Source: Ruminococcus sp.
GTDB lineage: Bacteria > Bacillota > Clostridia > Oscillospirales > Ruminococcaceae
Reading direction: 5' to 3'
Length of the DNA stretch: 36,891 nt
Assembly: GCA_017462565.1 (NCBI GenBank)
Contig: JAFTQW010000046.1
Coordinates: forward strand, 1-36,891
Shown here one piece after another: positions 1 through 5,995 of this stretch. The notes under the pieces were generated by a model. That model did not search any database, was not told where the DNA came from, and saw nothing but the letters and a program-made list of their open reading frames with translations. The position numbers and the translations under genes are program-made. The number at the start of each line of letters is the position of its first letter. The first letter of the stretch is position 1.

Positions 1-71
1 ATGCGGTCAAAAAAATTCTTTGTTTCTGTCGCTTCAATTTGTTCCGCCGACAGTTCTTTTTTCTTAAACAT
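1..71 (-). CDS. Start of a probable conjugation ATPase (VirB4/TraE-like), runs off the left edge
   Basis: Only the first 23 codons lie in the window. They read MFKKKELSAEQIEATETKNF and then FDR. A GGAGG site (complement of 81-85) sits 9 nt before the ATG. A lysine-rich start followed by T-K-x-F-F-D-R resembles, from memory, the N-terminus of VirB4-type ATPases in Firmicutes conjugative elements. The relaxase and mobC genes nearby fit a conjugative element. The family call is tentative because no catalytic motif is inside the window. The start and ribosome site are clear. Confidence 0.4.
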   Translation of the reverse strand, partial: MFKKKELSAEQIEATETKNFFDR

Positions 72-204
72 TTTCCGTTACCTCCATACATTCTTCTCCC
101 TCAATATCGGGAATTTCATCTCCGGTCATGCTCGTGCTGAAATACAGCGCAAGCATTAATAATATCCTTACTGCAATTCAAACTGCTATTGATTTTACTT
201 TCAT
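64..204 (-). pseudogene. Small membrane-peptide gene split by a TGA codon
   Basis: On the minus strand an ATG at 204 opens MKVKSIAV and then meets TGA (complement of 178-180). The same frame continues as IAVRILLMLALYFSTSMTGD and ends at 64 in an acidic tail. A second ATG at 156 could start a 30-residue peptide on its own. If TGA were TGG, the result would be one protein of about 46 residues with a hydrophobic stretch near its N-terminus. The stop overlaps the start of the downstream gene (complement of 69-71), which suggests translational coupling. Function is unknown. It may be a small accessory protein of the conjugation module. Confidence 0.35.
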
Positions 205-255
205 ATTATTGCAAATTTATACGGATTGTTTCAGTATTGACAAAAAAGGAAATGA

Positions 256-342
256 GACTTGATTATTCAGAAAAACGAAAATAAAATAATCTGAAATAAT
301 CAGCACCAGTCTTAACGTACCTGTTACCTTATCTGATAACAG
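256..342. repeat. Two inverted repeats downstream of the relaxase gene
   Basis: TGATTATTCAG (260-270) faces CTGAAATAATCA (291-302) across a 20-nt gap. The pairing extends outward as GACT (256-259) and AGTC (308-311). A second pair, CTGTTA (321-326) and TAACAG (337-342), follows. Neither has a clear T-run on the minus strand after the relaxase gene. They could be a weak terminator or a recognition structure of the mobile element. The stretch 205-389 holds no supported gene. Confidence 0.4.
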
Positions 343-389
343 ACAAAAACACTGAAATCAAATATGATTCACTTTAGGTTAAATTACAC

Positions 390-929
390 TTACACATCAT
401 TTTCATCTACATCATAGTGCTTATCCTTATCAGAACCATACTTTACAACCCAGGACTTATCTCCAGTAACTTTTTTGATATATTCCAAAAAAGAGTATAT
501 CTCTGCATAACTTCCACCGAACATTTTCCCATCAATATAGCTTACAGAATTCATTACAAAATGAGTATGATACACAGAAGCACAACTTCCACATTTTTTG
601 GAACACGGCTTTTTATGTATACACCATATCATCTGGAACTTGTCCGAAAAATATGATGCAATAATACGGCTCATATATTCGGCTCTTTCAATATTATCTC
701 CCAATGTAGATTTTGCATCATACACCACAATAAAATGAAACGCAGGATTTCCACTGGTCTTATAAAAATATTTCTTTACCAATAAAAATTGCTCATAAGC
801 ATTATCAATATCAGTATTAAAGCTATATCTTTTATCATAATCGGTATGTACGTAAAGCACATAATTCAGGGCATTGTACATATATTGTAATCCATCATCT
901 ATATTTCTTATCACTTTAAAGATTCCCAT
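390..929 (-). CDS. Small relaxase-like mobilization nuclease
   Basis: The 179-residue protein carries the histidine pattern of MobP/VirD2-type relaxases: an early HFIVVYD strand and then YHTHFVMNSV, which matches the H-x-H-x3-N metal-binding motif III. Relaxases nick one strand at oriT to start conjugal transfer. It is very short, since most family members carry long C-terminal extensions. It has a cysteine-rich insertion, CSKKCGSCAS, just before motif III. The start overlaps the end of the upstream mobC-like gene by 19 nt, so the two are probably translated together. No candidate motif I tyrosine is assigned with certainty. It may be a minimal relaxase or one worn down by deletion. Confidence 0.6.
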   Translation of the reverse strand: MGIFKVIRNIDDGLQYMYNALNYVLYVHTDYDKRYSFNTDIDNAYEQFLLVKKYFYKTSGNPAFHFIVVYDAKSTLGDNIERAEYMSRIIASYFSDKFQMIWCIHKKPCSKKCGSCASVYHTHFVMNSVSYIDGKMFGGSYAEIYSFLEYIKKVTGDKSWVVKYGSDKDKHYDVDENDV

Positions 930-1288
930 ATCTCATAACCTCCCTCTACAAAAAGACCGATATTATTTTCAAGTTTATCATACTTTTCCTGCGGTGTGAG
1001 TGGTGTAAATAATCCTTCAAAATCATGTGATTTTTGTCTTAGTTCCTCTCTACGAATATATTCTCTTTCGTCAAGACTATCCGCAATATCTTTCACAATA
1101 TTAACCATTTCCTGCATCTTAACAGCCATATACGGTGTAATGCCCTGATTACTATGCAAGGCACAATCCAGCATATACTCGCTAAACTTCATGCCTTTTT
1201 GCTCTGCCTGTTCCATAATCTGCTGTTCCTGCTGCGGTGACATCTTAATGGACTTCGTAACTGATTTTTTCTCATTTTCACTTTTCAT
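911..1288 (-). CDS. MobC-like relaxosome accessory protein
   Basis: This 125-residue protein begins with a basic segment followed by KSIKMSPQQEQQIMEQAEQK and KFSEYML. That pattern (beta strand, helix, helix) is typical of ribbon-helix-helix plasmid mobilization proteins such as MobC. The C-terminal half is predicted helical and charged. A GGAGG site (complement of 1295-1299) lies 6 nt before the ATG. It precedes and overlaps the relaxase gene, the usual mobC-relaxase order. It probably binds oriT DNA and recruits the relaxase. Family assignment comes from pattern and context, not from a search. Confidence 0.6.
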   Translation of the reverse strand: MKSENEKKSVTKSIKMSPQQEQQIMEQAEQKGMKFSEYMLDCALHSNQGITPYMAVKMQEMVNIVKDIADSLDEREYIRREELRQKSHDFEGLFTPLTPQEKYDKLENNIGLFVEGGYEIWESLK

Positions 1289-1313
1289 AATGTACCTCCA
1301 TATGATAATTATT

Positions 1314-1348
1314 ATATATACTATTTATATCTATTATATAGTATATAT
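1314..1348. repeat. AT-rich inverted repeat upstream of mobC
   Basis: ATATATACTAT (1314-1324) is the exact reverse complement of ATAGTATATAT (1338-1348), with a 13-nt gap. It lies just upstream of the mobC ribosome site, where an operator or part of an oriT would be expected. The surrounding 100 bp are nearly all A and T, so some symmetry by chance is possible. Confidence 0.4.
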
Positions 1349-1407
1349 ACTTATATTAAATATTTTTATTTATAATTACAATACTTTATATATTTAACAC
1401 TATCTGC

Positions 1408-1441
1408 AAGACAGAGGTAATCGTAATACCTCTGTCTTTTT
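1408..1441 (+). terminator. Strong rho-independent terminator on the plus strand
   Basis: AAGACAGAGGTA (1408-1419) pairs perfectly with TACCTCTGTCTT (1427-1438) across a 7-nt loop. T residues continue on the plus strand. No T-run follows on the minus strand. There is no plus-strand gene upstream within the window, so the transcript it ends is unexplained. The rest of 1442-1630 holds no gene that I can support; it is the leader of the DUF960 gene. Confidence 0.75.
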
Positions 1442-1644
1442 GTGTTTATAAGCATTCGTATTCAAGTAACAGATATCAATTTTTCAGTTTATAGGTAATA
1501 CCTTTTATCTTTATGTTAGTATTGTAGTAAAAAAAGTAATACTGTTTTTCTTTGGTTATATATTATTGAAGTGCTACAGTAAGCTCTGCCAATAATTTTG
1601 GTAGGAGCATAGGAGCGTAACGAATCAGCAAAGGAGATGAAAAA

Positions 1645-1929
1645 ATGTTTAACAATCAACGTTATCTGACAAAAGGAGTTCAGGCAGAAATACCGCTTGA
1701 ACTCCAACTTTTTATGTGGGAATGTATCAACAGGCTTCCCGAAGAACAAGACTATTTTCAGGTATTCAAAATGGAAAGTCTGAACGGCATTCAGAAAATC
1801 ACACACTTTTCGGAGCAACCTGAATATCACAGGGAATATCTTGTCCCGACAGAAAATCCCATAACAGCAAAAGTTTACATCATAAACAGTGACACATACT
1901 CAACAATGCTTTTGGCAGAAGAATATTAA
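1645..1929 (+). CDS. DUF960 family protein
   Basis: The 94-residue protein matches the DUF960 pattern from start to end: RYLTKGVQAEIPLELQLFMW near the N-terminus, a central DYFQVF, and the C-terminal STMLLAEEY. DUF960 proteins are small, of unknown function, and commonly carried on Firmicutes conjugative and phage-like elements. An AAAGGAG site lies just upstream of the ATG. The gene is complete and is followed by a strong terminator. It is the only intact plus-strand gene of the left mobile region. Confidence 0.8.
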   Translation: MFNNQRYLTKGVQAEIPLELQLFMWECINRLPEEQDYFQVFKMESLNGIQKITHFSEQPEYHREYLVPTENPITAKVYIINSDTYSTMLLAEEY

Positions 1930-1941
1930 CTCAATGCAAAA

Positions 1942-1972
1942 CCCTCCCGATTCATTTCGGGAGGGCAATTTT
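1942..1972 (+). terminator. Terminator after the DUF960 gene
   Basis: CCCTCCCGA (1942-1950) pairs with TCGGGAGGG (1957-1965) across a 6-nt loop, and a T-rich tail follows. It lies 12 nt after the DUF960 stop codon. Confidence 0.85.
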
Positions 1973-1992
1973 TATTTATGGAGGAAATTAAA

Positions 1993-2757
1993 ATGGAAGA
2001 AAAAATCTACTGTTCCCACTTCGGAATATTCATTGACACGGACGATTAAGGCGAACTGGACGGTGAAATTTTATGCTCCGACTGCCTTGACGATTACACA
2101 ACGGTCTGCGACTGCTGCGGTGCAAGAATCTGGAACGATGATGCCGAGAGTGACGACTATACAACGCTTTGTCAGCACTGTTACGATTATCACTACACCC
2201 GTTGCGAGGAATGCGATGCACTTATTCACAACGATGATGCTTATGAGTACGATGATGAATATTTTTGTCATGAATGTTATCAGAGAATACGCAAAAACGC
2301 ACCGATTCACGAATACGGTTACAAGCCCGAACCTATTTTCTACGGTGATTCTAATCGTTATTTCGGTGTTGAACTGGAAATCGACGGAGCAGGCAAGGAC
2401 AATGATTATGCTACGGAACTCCTTGATATTGGCAATATGCATGACGAACATATCTACATCAAAACGGACGGTTCTCTTGATGATGGTATGGAGATAGTTA
2501 CTCACCCGATGTCACTTGAATACCACAAAGATTTCTGCTGGGAAGACATAATGCACCATGCCGTAAGACTCGGATACCGTTCACATCAGACAAGCACCTG
2601 CGGTCTGCACGTTCATGTCAATCGTGATTCCCTCGGTGAATATCGTGAGGAGCAGGACGAAGTTATCAGCCGTATACTTTACTTTGTGGAACACCACTGG
2701 AACGAAATACTGAAATTTTCGAGACGTTCAGAATATGCTATGAACCGCTGGTCGTAA
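1993..2757 (+). pseudogene. Element-borne amidoligase, broken by a nonsense codon and truncated
   Basis: A GGAGG site precedes an ATG at 1993, but codon 19 is TAA (2047-2049). The frame then stays open to 2757. It encodes a cysteine-rich zinc-ribbon region (CDCCGARIW, CQHCYDYHYTRCEECDALI, CHECY) and then an amidoligase-like part (YFGVELEID, DGSLDDGMEIVTHP, CGLHVHVNR). ATP-grasp-like amidoligases of this type occur on Firmicutes mobile elements. GAA to TAA would explain the stop (DTDD then GELDGE). The protein also ends early at NRWS, before the C-terminal part I would expect. The same frame after the stop reads GTL, possibly a trace of a deleted tail. Downstream initiation at ATG 2437 would lose the zinc region. 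Confidence 0.7.
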
Positions 2758-2785
2758 TACGCTTAGGGAACTCTCTCTCTGCCGA

Positions 2786-3292
2786 TTAAAAGATGCCAAC
2801 ACCCCAGAAAAACACCGAAACTTCGTTAATTCTCTTTGAAATCGGAATACGTCTGTTTGGATTTAAGCATTTTCCGACTTCAATATGTTCAATAAAGTCG
2901 GCTAACACTTCTGAGGTAAGTTCCTCGATGGCATCATATTTTTTGATTGCTGTGTACAGCATTTTCACTTTGCTGTTGACTTCATTTTTGTCATTCAGTT
3001 TGCCAATGTACTCAGCAATCATCTTATTCAGTTGTACCTTTTCATCATCGTAGGTTGATTTCAGGCTTGCAAATAACGAGCCGTCAATTTCTCCTTTGAC
3101 CTTTGCTTCAAATAAGCCCTGAATGTACTTGTCAATTTCTGTGATTCTCAGCTGAGCCTTTTCAAGCTCACTTTGCATGACTGCTTTGCTTCCGTCAGAC
3201 CGCTTCTCCAAGCGTTTCTGAACAGTATTGCGGAACTCATCGGGATTGGACTTTGCGGTTTGTAAGACCCTCTGTATCTCCTTGAAATGCAC
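2786..3292 (-). pseudogene. C-terminal remnant of a large serine recombinase
   Basis: The open frame encodes about 165 residues of a coiled-coil region (KAVMQSELEKAQLRITEIDK) followed by a conserved tail, EVLADFIEHIEVGKC. Both are typical of the C-terminal end (DUF4368-like) of large serine recombinases used by conjugative transposons. The N-terminal catalytic domain with its active serine is missing. At about 3,285-3,292 it is fused, in another frame, to a tyrosine recombinase fragment. It cannot be an active recombinase. The ATG at 3292 is incidental. Confidence 0.75.
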
Positions 3293-3899
3293 AAAGCTCG
3301 CCTATTCTGATACCGGTAGACATAGACAAAGCGATTCCAAGCGTTGAATGATTTGGATTTTCGGCAATATACTGCTGCAGCTTCTCTTGCTGTGTCTCGT
3401 CAAGCAGTTCAATCTCCGGCTTCTGCATCTTCGGCAATGTGATACCGTCCAAAGGATTTATGAAGTGATAGGTTCTGGAAGCGTATTTAAAAACAGATTT
3501 CATCATGATTATAATATCCGAGATATAGCGATTTGAAAGTCCGGATTTCTGCCTTGATTCTATAAAAGAGTAGATATCCGATTCCGTGACTGCATCTGCA
3601 TTCATATCCGAAAATGCAGGAAGCACGTGCTTTTCAGCCTTCATACGGTAATTAGCAGCGGTGGACTCTTTTACACGATGTTGAATACTCTGAAACCATT
3701 CAGAAAAGATCTGTCCAAAAGTTTTACTGCAATTACCGCTAAATTCTTGTCTGCGGATTGCTGTCATCTTATCCTGAACCTCTTCACGGCTATGCCCGAA
3801 GAAATATTGAAAACGCCTCTTGCCGTTTTGACGCTTTCCTCTTGCAATCCTACCTTCATAACGCCCATCACGTCTGTGATAAATGTTAAACAGTTTCAT
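3237..3899 (-). pseudogene. Truncated tyrosine recombinase (paralogue of the 4575-5639 gene)
   Basis: A GGAGG site precedes ATG 3899, giving MKLFNIYHRRDGRYEGRIAR. The protein matches the intact recombinase at 4575-5639 over its whole arm-binding and SAM-like core-binding domains, and into the catalytic domain as far as TGIRIGELCA, which holds the first catalytic arginine. There the match stops. The frame runs into the serine recombinase fragment and ends at 3237. The catalytic lysine, H-x-x-R and tyrosine are missing, so it cannot perform strand exchange. It might still bind its core site and act as a repressor. An earlier start at 3962 has no good ribosome site. Confidence 0.8.
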
Positions 3900-3985
3900 A
3901 GCACGACCTCCTGATTTGTTAAAAGTGTACAAAGAATTAGAGACAATTTCTATGTAATTCACTTGACGAAATTTGTTGATACAGC

Positions 3986-4014
3986 TTGACTTTTCAGGAA
4001 AAATGTGATATGCT
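3986..4014 (+). promoter_or_regulatory. Sigma-A promoter divergent from the truncated recombinase
   Basis: TTGACT (3986-3991), a 17-bp spacer and TATGCT (4009-4014) form a good sigma-A promoter reading right. A core-type inverted repeat and then a terminator follow within 110 bp. Its transcript would be a short RNA of about 100 nt. Confidence 0.6.
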
Positions 4015-4046
4015 AAAGAAAAGTCATATGTACAATTATATCACCT

Positions 4047-4073
4047 TTTCGCAAAAGGATATATTTTGCGAAA
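4047..4073. repeat. Core-type recombination site of the truncated recombinase
   Basis: TTTCGCAAAA (4047-4056) and TTTTGCGAAA (4064-4073) are perfect inverted arms around the 7-bp spacer GGATATA. The arms differ from those at 5705-5731 by one compensated base pair and the spacer length is the same. This is the expected form of a tyrosine recombinase crossover site. I found no second copy of this spacer with arms in the window. Confidence 0.6.
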
Positions 4074-4085
4074 GACTTGTCAACA

Positions 4086-4124
4086 CCGAATCGTATCTCA
4101 ATCAAGATGCAATTCGGCTTTTTT
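4086..4124 (+). terminator. Terminator ending the short divergent transcript
   Basis: CCGAAT (4086-4091) pairs with ATTCGG (4112-4117). An inner stem pairs GTATCT with AGATGC, including one G-U pair. TTTTTT follows at 4119-4124. Confidence 0.7.
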
Positions 4125-4153
4125 GTACCCAAAACGGAATTGTACCATCAAAG

Positions 4154-4183
4154 TTGACATCTGCCACAAAAATAATGTATAAT
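4154..4183 (+). promoter_or_regulatory. Sigma-A promoter reading antisense into the lipoprotein gene
   Basis: TTGACA (4154-4159), an 18-bp spacer and TATAAT (4178-4183) are both perfect hexamers. The promoter ends 3 nt before the 3' end of the minus-strand lipoprotein gene and reads into it. No plus-strand gene follows, so an antisense RNA is the simplest reading. Confidence 0.6.
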
Positions 4184-4185
4184 AT

Positions 4186-4467
4186 TTACGGATCACAGCG
4201 TTTGCAAGGCTCGTATCCCTGCAGGATGAGGTCATCACGATCACCAGCATACTCTTTTTTGTTATGCTCTGCCATTAAATCCACGCTTGGACAATCAGGA
4301 TAGTGAAATTTTCCTGTATTTAGGTTGATGATATAGTCAATGCCCACTGTTTCGTCTACGGTCGCAGGTTCAGTGTAGACAACGCTCCTATTGTCATTGG
4401 AACTATCACAGCTCACAAATAAAATCATCGAAATTACGGCAAAAATCAGAGCAGAAATTCGTTTCAT
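4186..4467 (-). CDS. Lipoprotein with C-terminal Ada-like metal-binding domain
   Basis: The start at 4467 (MKRISALIFAVISM) fits the GAGGAG site. An ATG two codons earlier would abut that site. The first 20 residues are a type II signal ending in the lipobox LFVSC. After a low-complexity Ser/Asn/Asp linker comes YIINLNTGKFHYPDCPSVDL and, at the end, GYEPCKRCDP. That C-x-n-C-x-x-C arrangement resembles the small Ada-type zinc domain often found at the ends of secreted nucleases. The protein is probably a surface lipoprotein of 93 residues with one zinc-binding module. Its job is unknown. It lies just left of the recombinase segment and would be the first gene read if that segment inverted. An antisense promoter faces it at 4154. 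Confidence 0.7.
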   Translation of the reverse strand: MKRISALIFAVISMILFVSCDSSNDNRSVVYTEPATVDETVGIDYIINLNTGKFHYPDCPSVDLMAEHNKKEYAGDRDDLILQGYEPCKRCDP

Positions 4468-4541
4468 GAACATCTCCTCTGGTGAATAGTACCAATCAAA
4501 ATCACGGATATATCTCTCCTTGCAGCGATTATCGGCAGATA

Positions 4542-4568
4542 TTTCGTAGAATTCAGGATTTAGCGAAT
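4542..4568. repeat. Left core-type recombination site (imperfect arms)
   Basis: TTTCGTAGAA (4542-4551), spacer TTCAGGA (4552-4558), then TTTAGCGAAT (4559-4568). The spacer is identical to that of the site at 5705-5731 read on the other strand. The arms match that site at 9 of 10 and 7 of 10 positions. It starts 6 nt after the recombinase stop codon and lacks a T-run, so it is not a terminator. Confidence 0.6.
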
Positions 4569-4574
4569 TTTCAC

Positions 4575-5639
4575 TCAGAAATTGACCGCCAAACGCTCCA
4601 TATACTTGATTTTCTGCTCAAATGAGGAGTGAACGTACCGATTCAGCGTCAATTCTACAGTGGAATGCCCCAATAATTCTGATAATGCCTTCACATCAAA
4701 TCCCAGTTTAACGCAAGTTGAGACAAAAATATGGCGGAGTGCATGGAAATGAACTGACGGCAATTTTACGTTTTTTAAGATTTTCTGGAAACGATACTGC
4801 ATTGATCTTGGCTCAATTGGCTTTTCCTTGCCCGAAAGGATATAGTCGCTGTCTTTGCCCTTGAACTTCTCCAGAAATGCAATCATTCCTTTTGGAATCG
4901 GAATTTTTCTGCGTGAGGATTCGCTTTTTGGTTCTGTAATAACCAGTTTTGTTTTCTTATCGCTGCCTTGAATCTGCACTCGCTGCATGGTCTTGCTGAC
5001 GGTCAAAATACGTTTTTCAAGATTGATATCCTTCCACTGCAAGGCACAAAGCTCACCGATACGAATACCTGTGGTCATAGAAAGAGCCACTCCGAGAGTG
5101 GCTTTGTTCTGATTATGACCAATATACTCCTTCAATTTCGCCTGTTCATTCTCATCAAGCAGCGTAATTTCGGGATTTTTTGCACGTGGCATTTTGATAT
5201 ATTCCATCGGATTGTAGATATGATAAGTGCGAACTGCGTACTTGAACATGGATTTCATCACGATCAGCATATCAGATATGTAGCGATTAGACAAACCGAC
5301 TTTCTGCTTGGATTCGATGAAGGCATAGATCTCCGTATCTTCAATGGACTCTGCCGATTTATCGCCAAATGCAGGCAGAATATGCTTATTTGCTTTCAGA
5401 TAGTAGTTTGCTGCTGTTGACTCCTTAACTTTGTGTTTAATGCTACTATGCCACTCACTGAAAAGCTGCGTGACAGTTAAGGGAAAATTGCTCTTTTTAC
5501 GTCGTTCCTTTGCCATTTTCTCACGGACATCTTCCTCTGTTTTGCCGAAAAAATACTGAAATCGTCTTGTTCCGTTGCTTCGTTTTCCCCGTGAAATGCG
5601 CCCTTCGAACCGTCCGTCCCGTCTTTGATAAATATTCAT
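4575..5639 (-). CDS. Tyrosine recombinase/integrase, intact
   Basis: The 354-residue protein has the full phage-integrase layout: an N-terminal arm-binding region (NIYQRRDGRFEGRISRGKR), a SAM-like core-binding domain (about 55-140) and the catalytic domain. Catalytic residues are R193 (TGIRIGEL), K238 (TEPKSESSRR), H299 and R302 (HFHALRH), H325 (LLGHS) and Y335 (LNRYVHS). A GGAGG site precedes the ATG. The gene sits between two core-type sites in opposite orientation (4542-4568 and 5705-5731). It could be the integrase of a decayed conjugative element, whose order int-next-to-att fits, or a DNA invertase acting on its own segment. Transcription probably starts at a -10 box that overlaps the divergent promoter, with its -35 inside the right-hand site, which would allow autoregulation. 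Confidence 0.9.
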   Translation of the reverse strand: MNIYQRRDGRFEGRISRGKRSNGTRRFQYFFGKTEEDVREKMAKERRKKSNFPLTVTQLFSEWHSSIKHKVKESTAANYYLKANKHILPAFGDKSAESIEDTEIYAFIESKQKVGLSNRYISDMLIVMKSMFKYAVRTYHIYNPMEYIKMPRAKNPEITLLDENEQAKLKEYIGHNQNKATLGVALSMTTGIRIGELCALQWKDINLEKRILTVSKTMQRVQIQGSDKKTKLVITEPKSESSRRKIPIPKGMIAFLEKFKGKDSDYILSGKEKPIEPRSMQYRFQKILKNVKLPSVHFHALRHIFVSTCVKLGFDVKALSELLGHSTVELTLNRYVHSSFEQKIKYMERLAVNF

Positions 5640-5660
5640 GCCGACCTCCTAAAATTTCAT

Positions 5661-5689
5661 TTGACATAATGAACAAAATATGCTATAAT
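5661..5689 (+). promoter_or_regulatory. Perfect consensus sigma-A promoter pointing out of the recombinase segment
   Basis: TTGACA (5661-5666), a 17-bp spacer and TATAAT (5684-5689) are exactly consensus. It reads right, straight into the core site at 5705, which with its T-run acts as a terminator. No plus-strand gene lies beyond in this orientation. Confidence 0.75.
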
Positions 5690-5713
5690 ATCAGCAGATT
5701 AATTTTTCGTAAA
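5685..5713 (-). promoter_or_regulatory. Likely promoter of the intact recombinase
   Basis: On the minus strand TTTACG (complement of 5708-5713), a 17-bp gap and TATTAT (complement of 5685-5690) precede the recombinase by about 45 bp. The -35 box lies inside the left arm of the core site and the -10 overlaps the divergent TATAAT. Recombinase bound to the site would block it. Confidence 0.5.
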
Positions 5714-5737
5714 ATCCTGAATTTTACGAAATTTTTT
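5705..5737. repeat. Right core-type recombination site, also a plus-strand terminator
   Basis: TTTCGTAAAA (5705-5714) and TTTTACGAAA (5722-5731) are perfect inverted arms around TCCTGAA (5715-5721). On the plus strand TTTTTT follows at 5732-5737, so the hairpin also works as an intrinsic terminator for the consensus promoter at 5661. The T-run is outside the segment bounded by the two sites. Confidence 0.65.
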
Positions 5738-5945
5738 ATGCCCTTTTGAGGATATTACTACCTATATTACGCATTTTATGAGTAACAGTCAATTACCATA
5801 GTGGACAAGAACTTCAGGCGATATTTGTGGATATTAGCTGCTGAAAAAATGGAAAAGTGCCGTCAGGAAAATCTATTTCAAGTCCAAATCAAAAGAAAAA
5901 CGGCACAGCATAACACTGCACCGCAAAAAACGTAAAATGACCGTC
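5738..5945. other. Gene-free stretch
   Basis: I see no supported gene between the right core site and the Rpn terminator. GTGCCGT (5857-5863) and ACGGCAC (5900-5906) are inverted copies 36 nt apart, of unknown meaning. Confidence 0.4.
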
Positions 5946-5980
5946 AAAAAAATCGGCTCAGTTCACAATGACTAAGCCGA
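5946..5980 (-). terminator. Terminator of the Rpn gene
   Basis: On the minus strand TCGGCTTAGT pairs with ACTGAGCCGA (one G-U pair) across an 8-nt loop, followed by seven T residues (complement of 5946-5952). It ends 15 nt after the Rpn stop codon. Confidence 0.85.
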
Positions 5981-5995
5981 CTAACTTTACAATTA

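Noticed and set aside
2071-2505. Plus- and minus-strand frames overlapping the amidoligase
   Set aside because: Their products have no family pattern, while the interrupted frame has clear zinc-ribbon and amidoligase motifs.
3986-4303. A 105-codon plus-strand open frame between the recombinase modules
   Set aside because: Its start overlaps a good promoter, it has no ribosome site, it reads through a recombination-site hairpin and a terminator, and it then runs antisense over the lipoprotein gene.
4501-4520. GGATATA at 4506 as a second copy of the 4057-4063 spacer
   Set aside because: The flanking bases do not resemble the TTTCGCAAAA arms, so the 7-bp match is probably chance.
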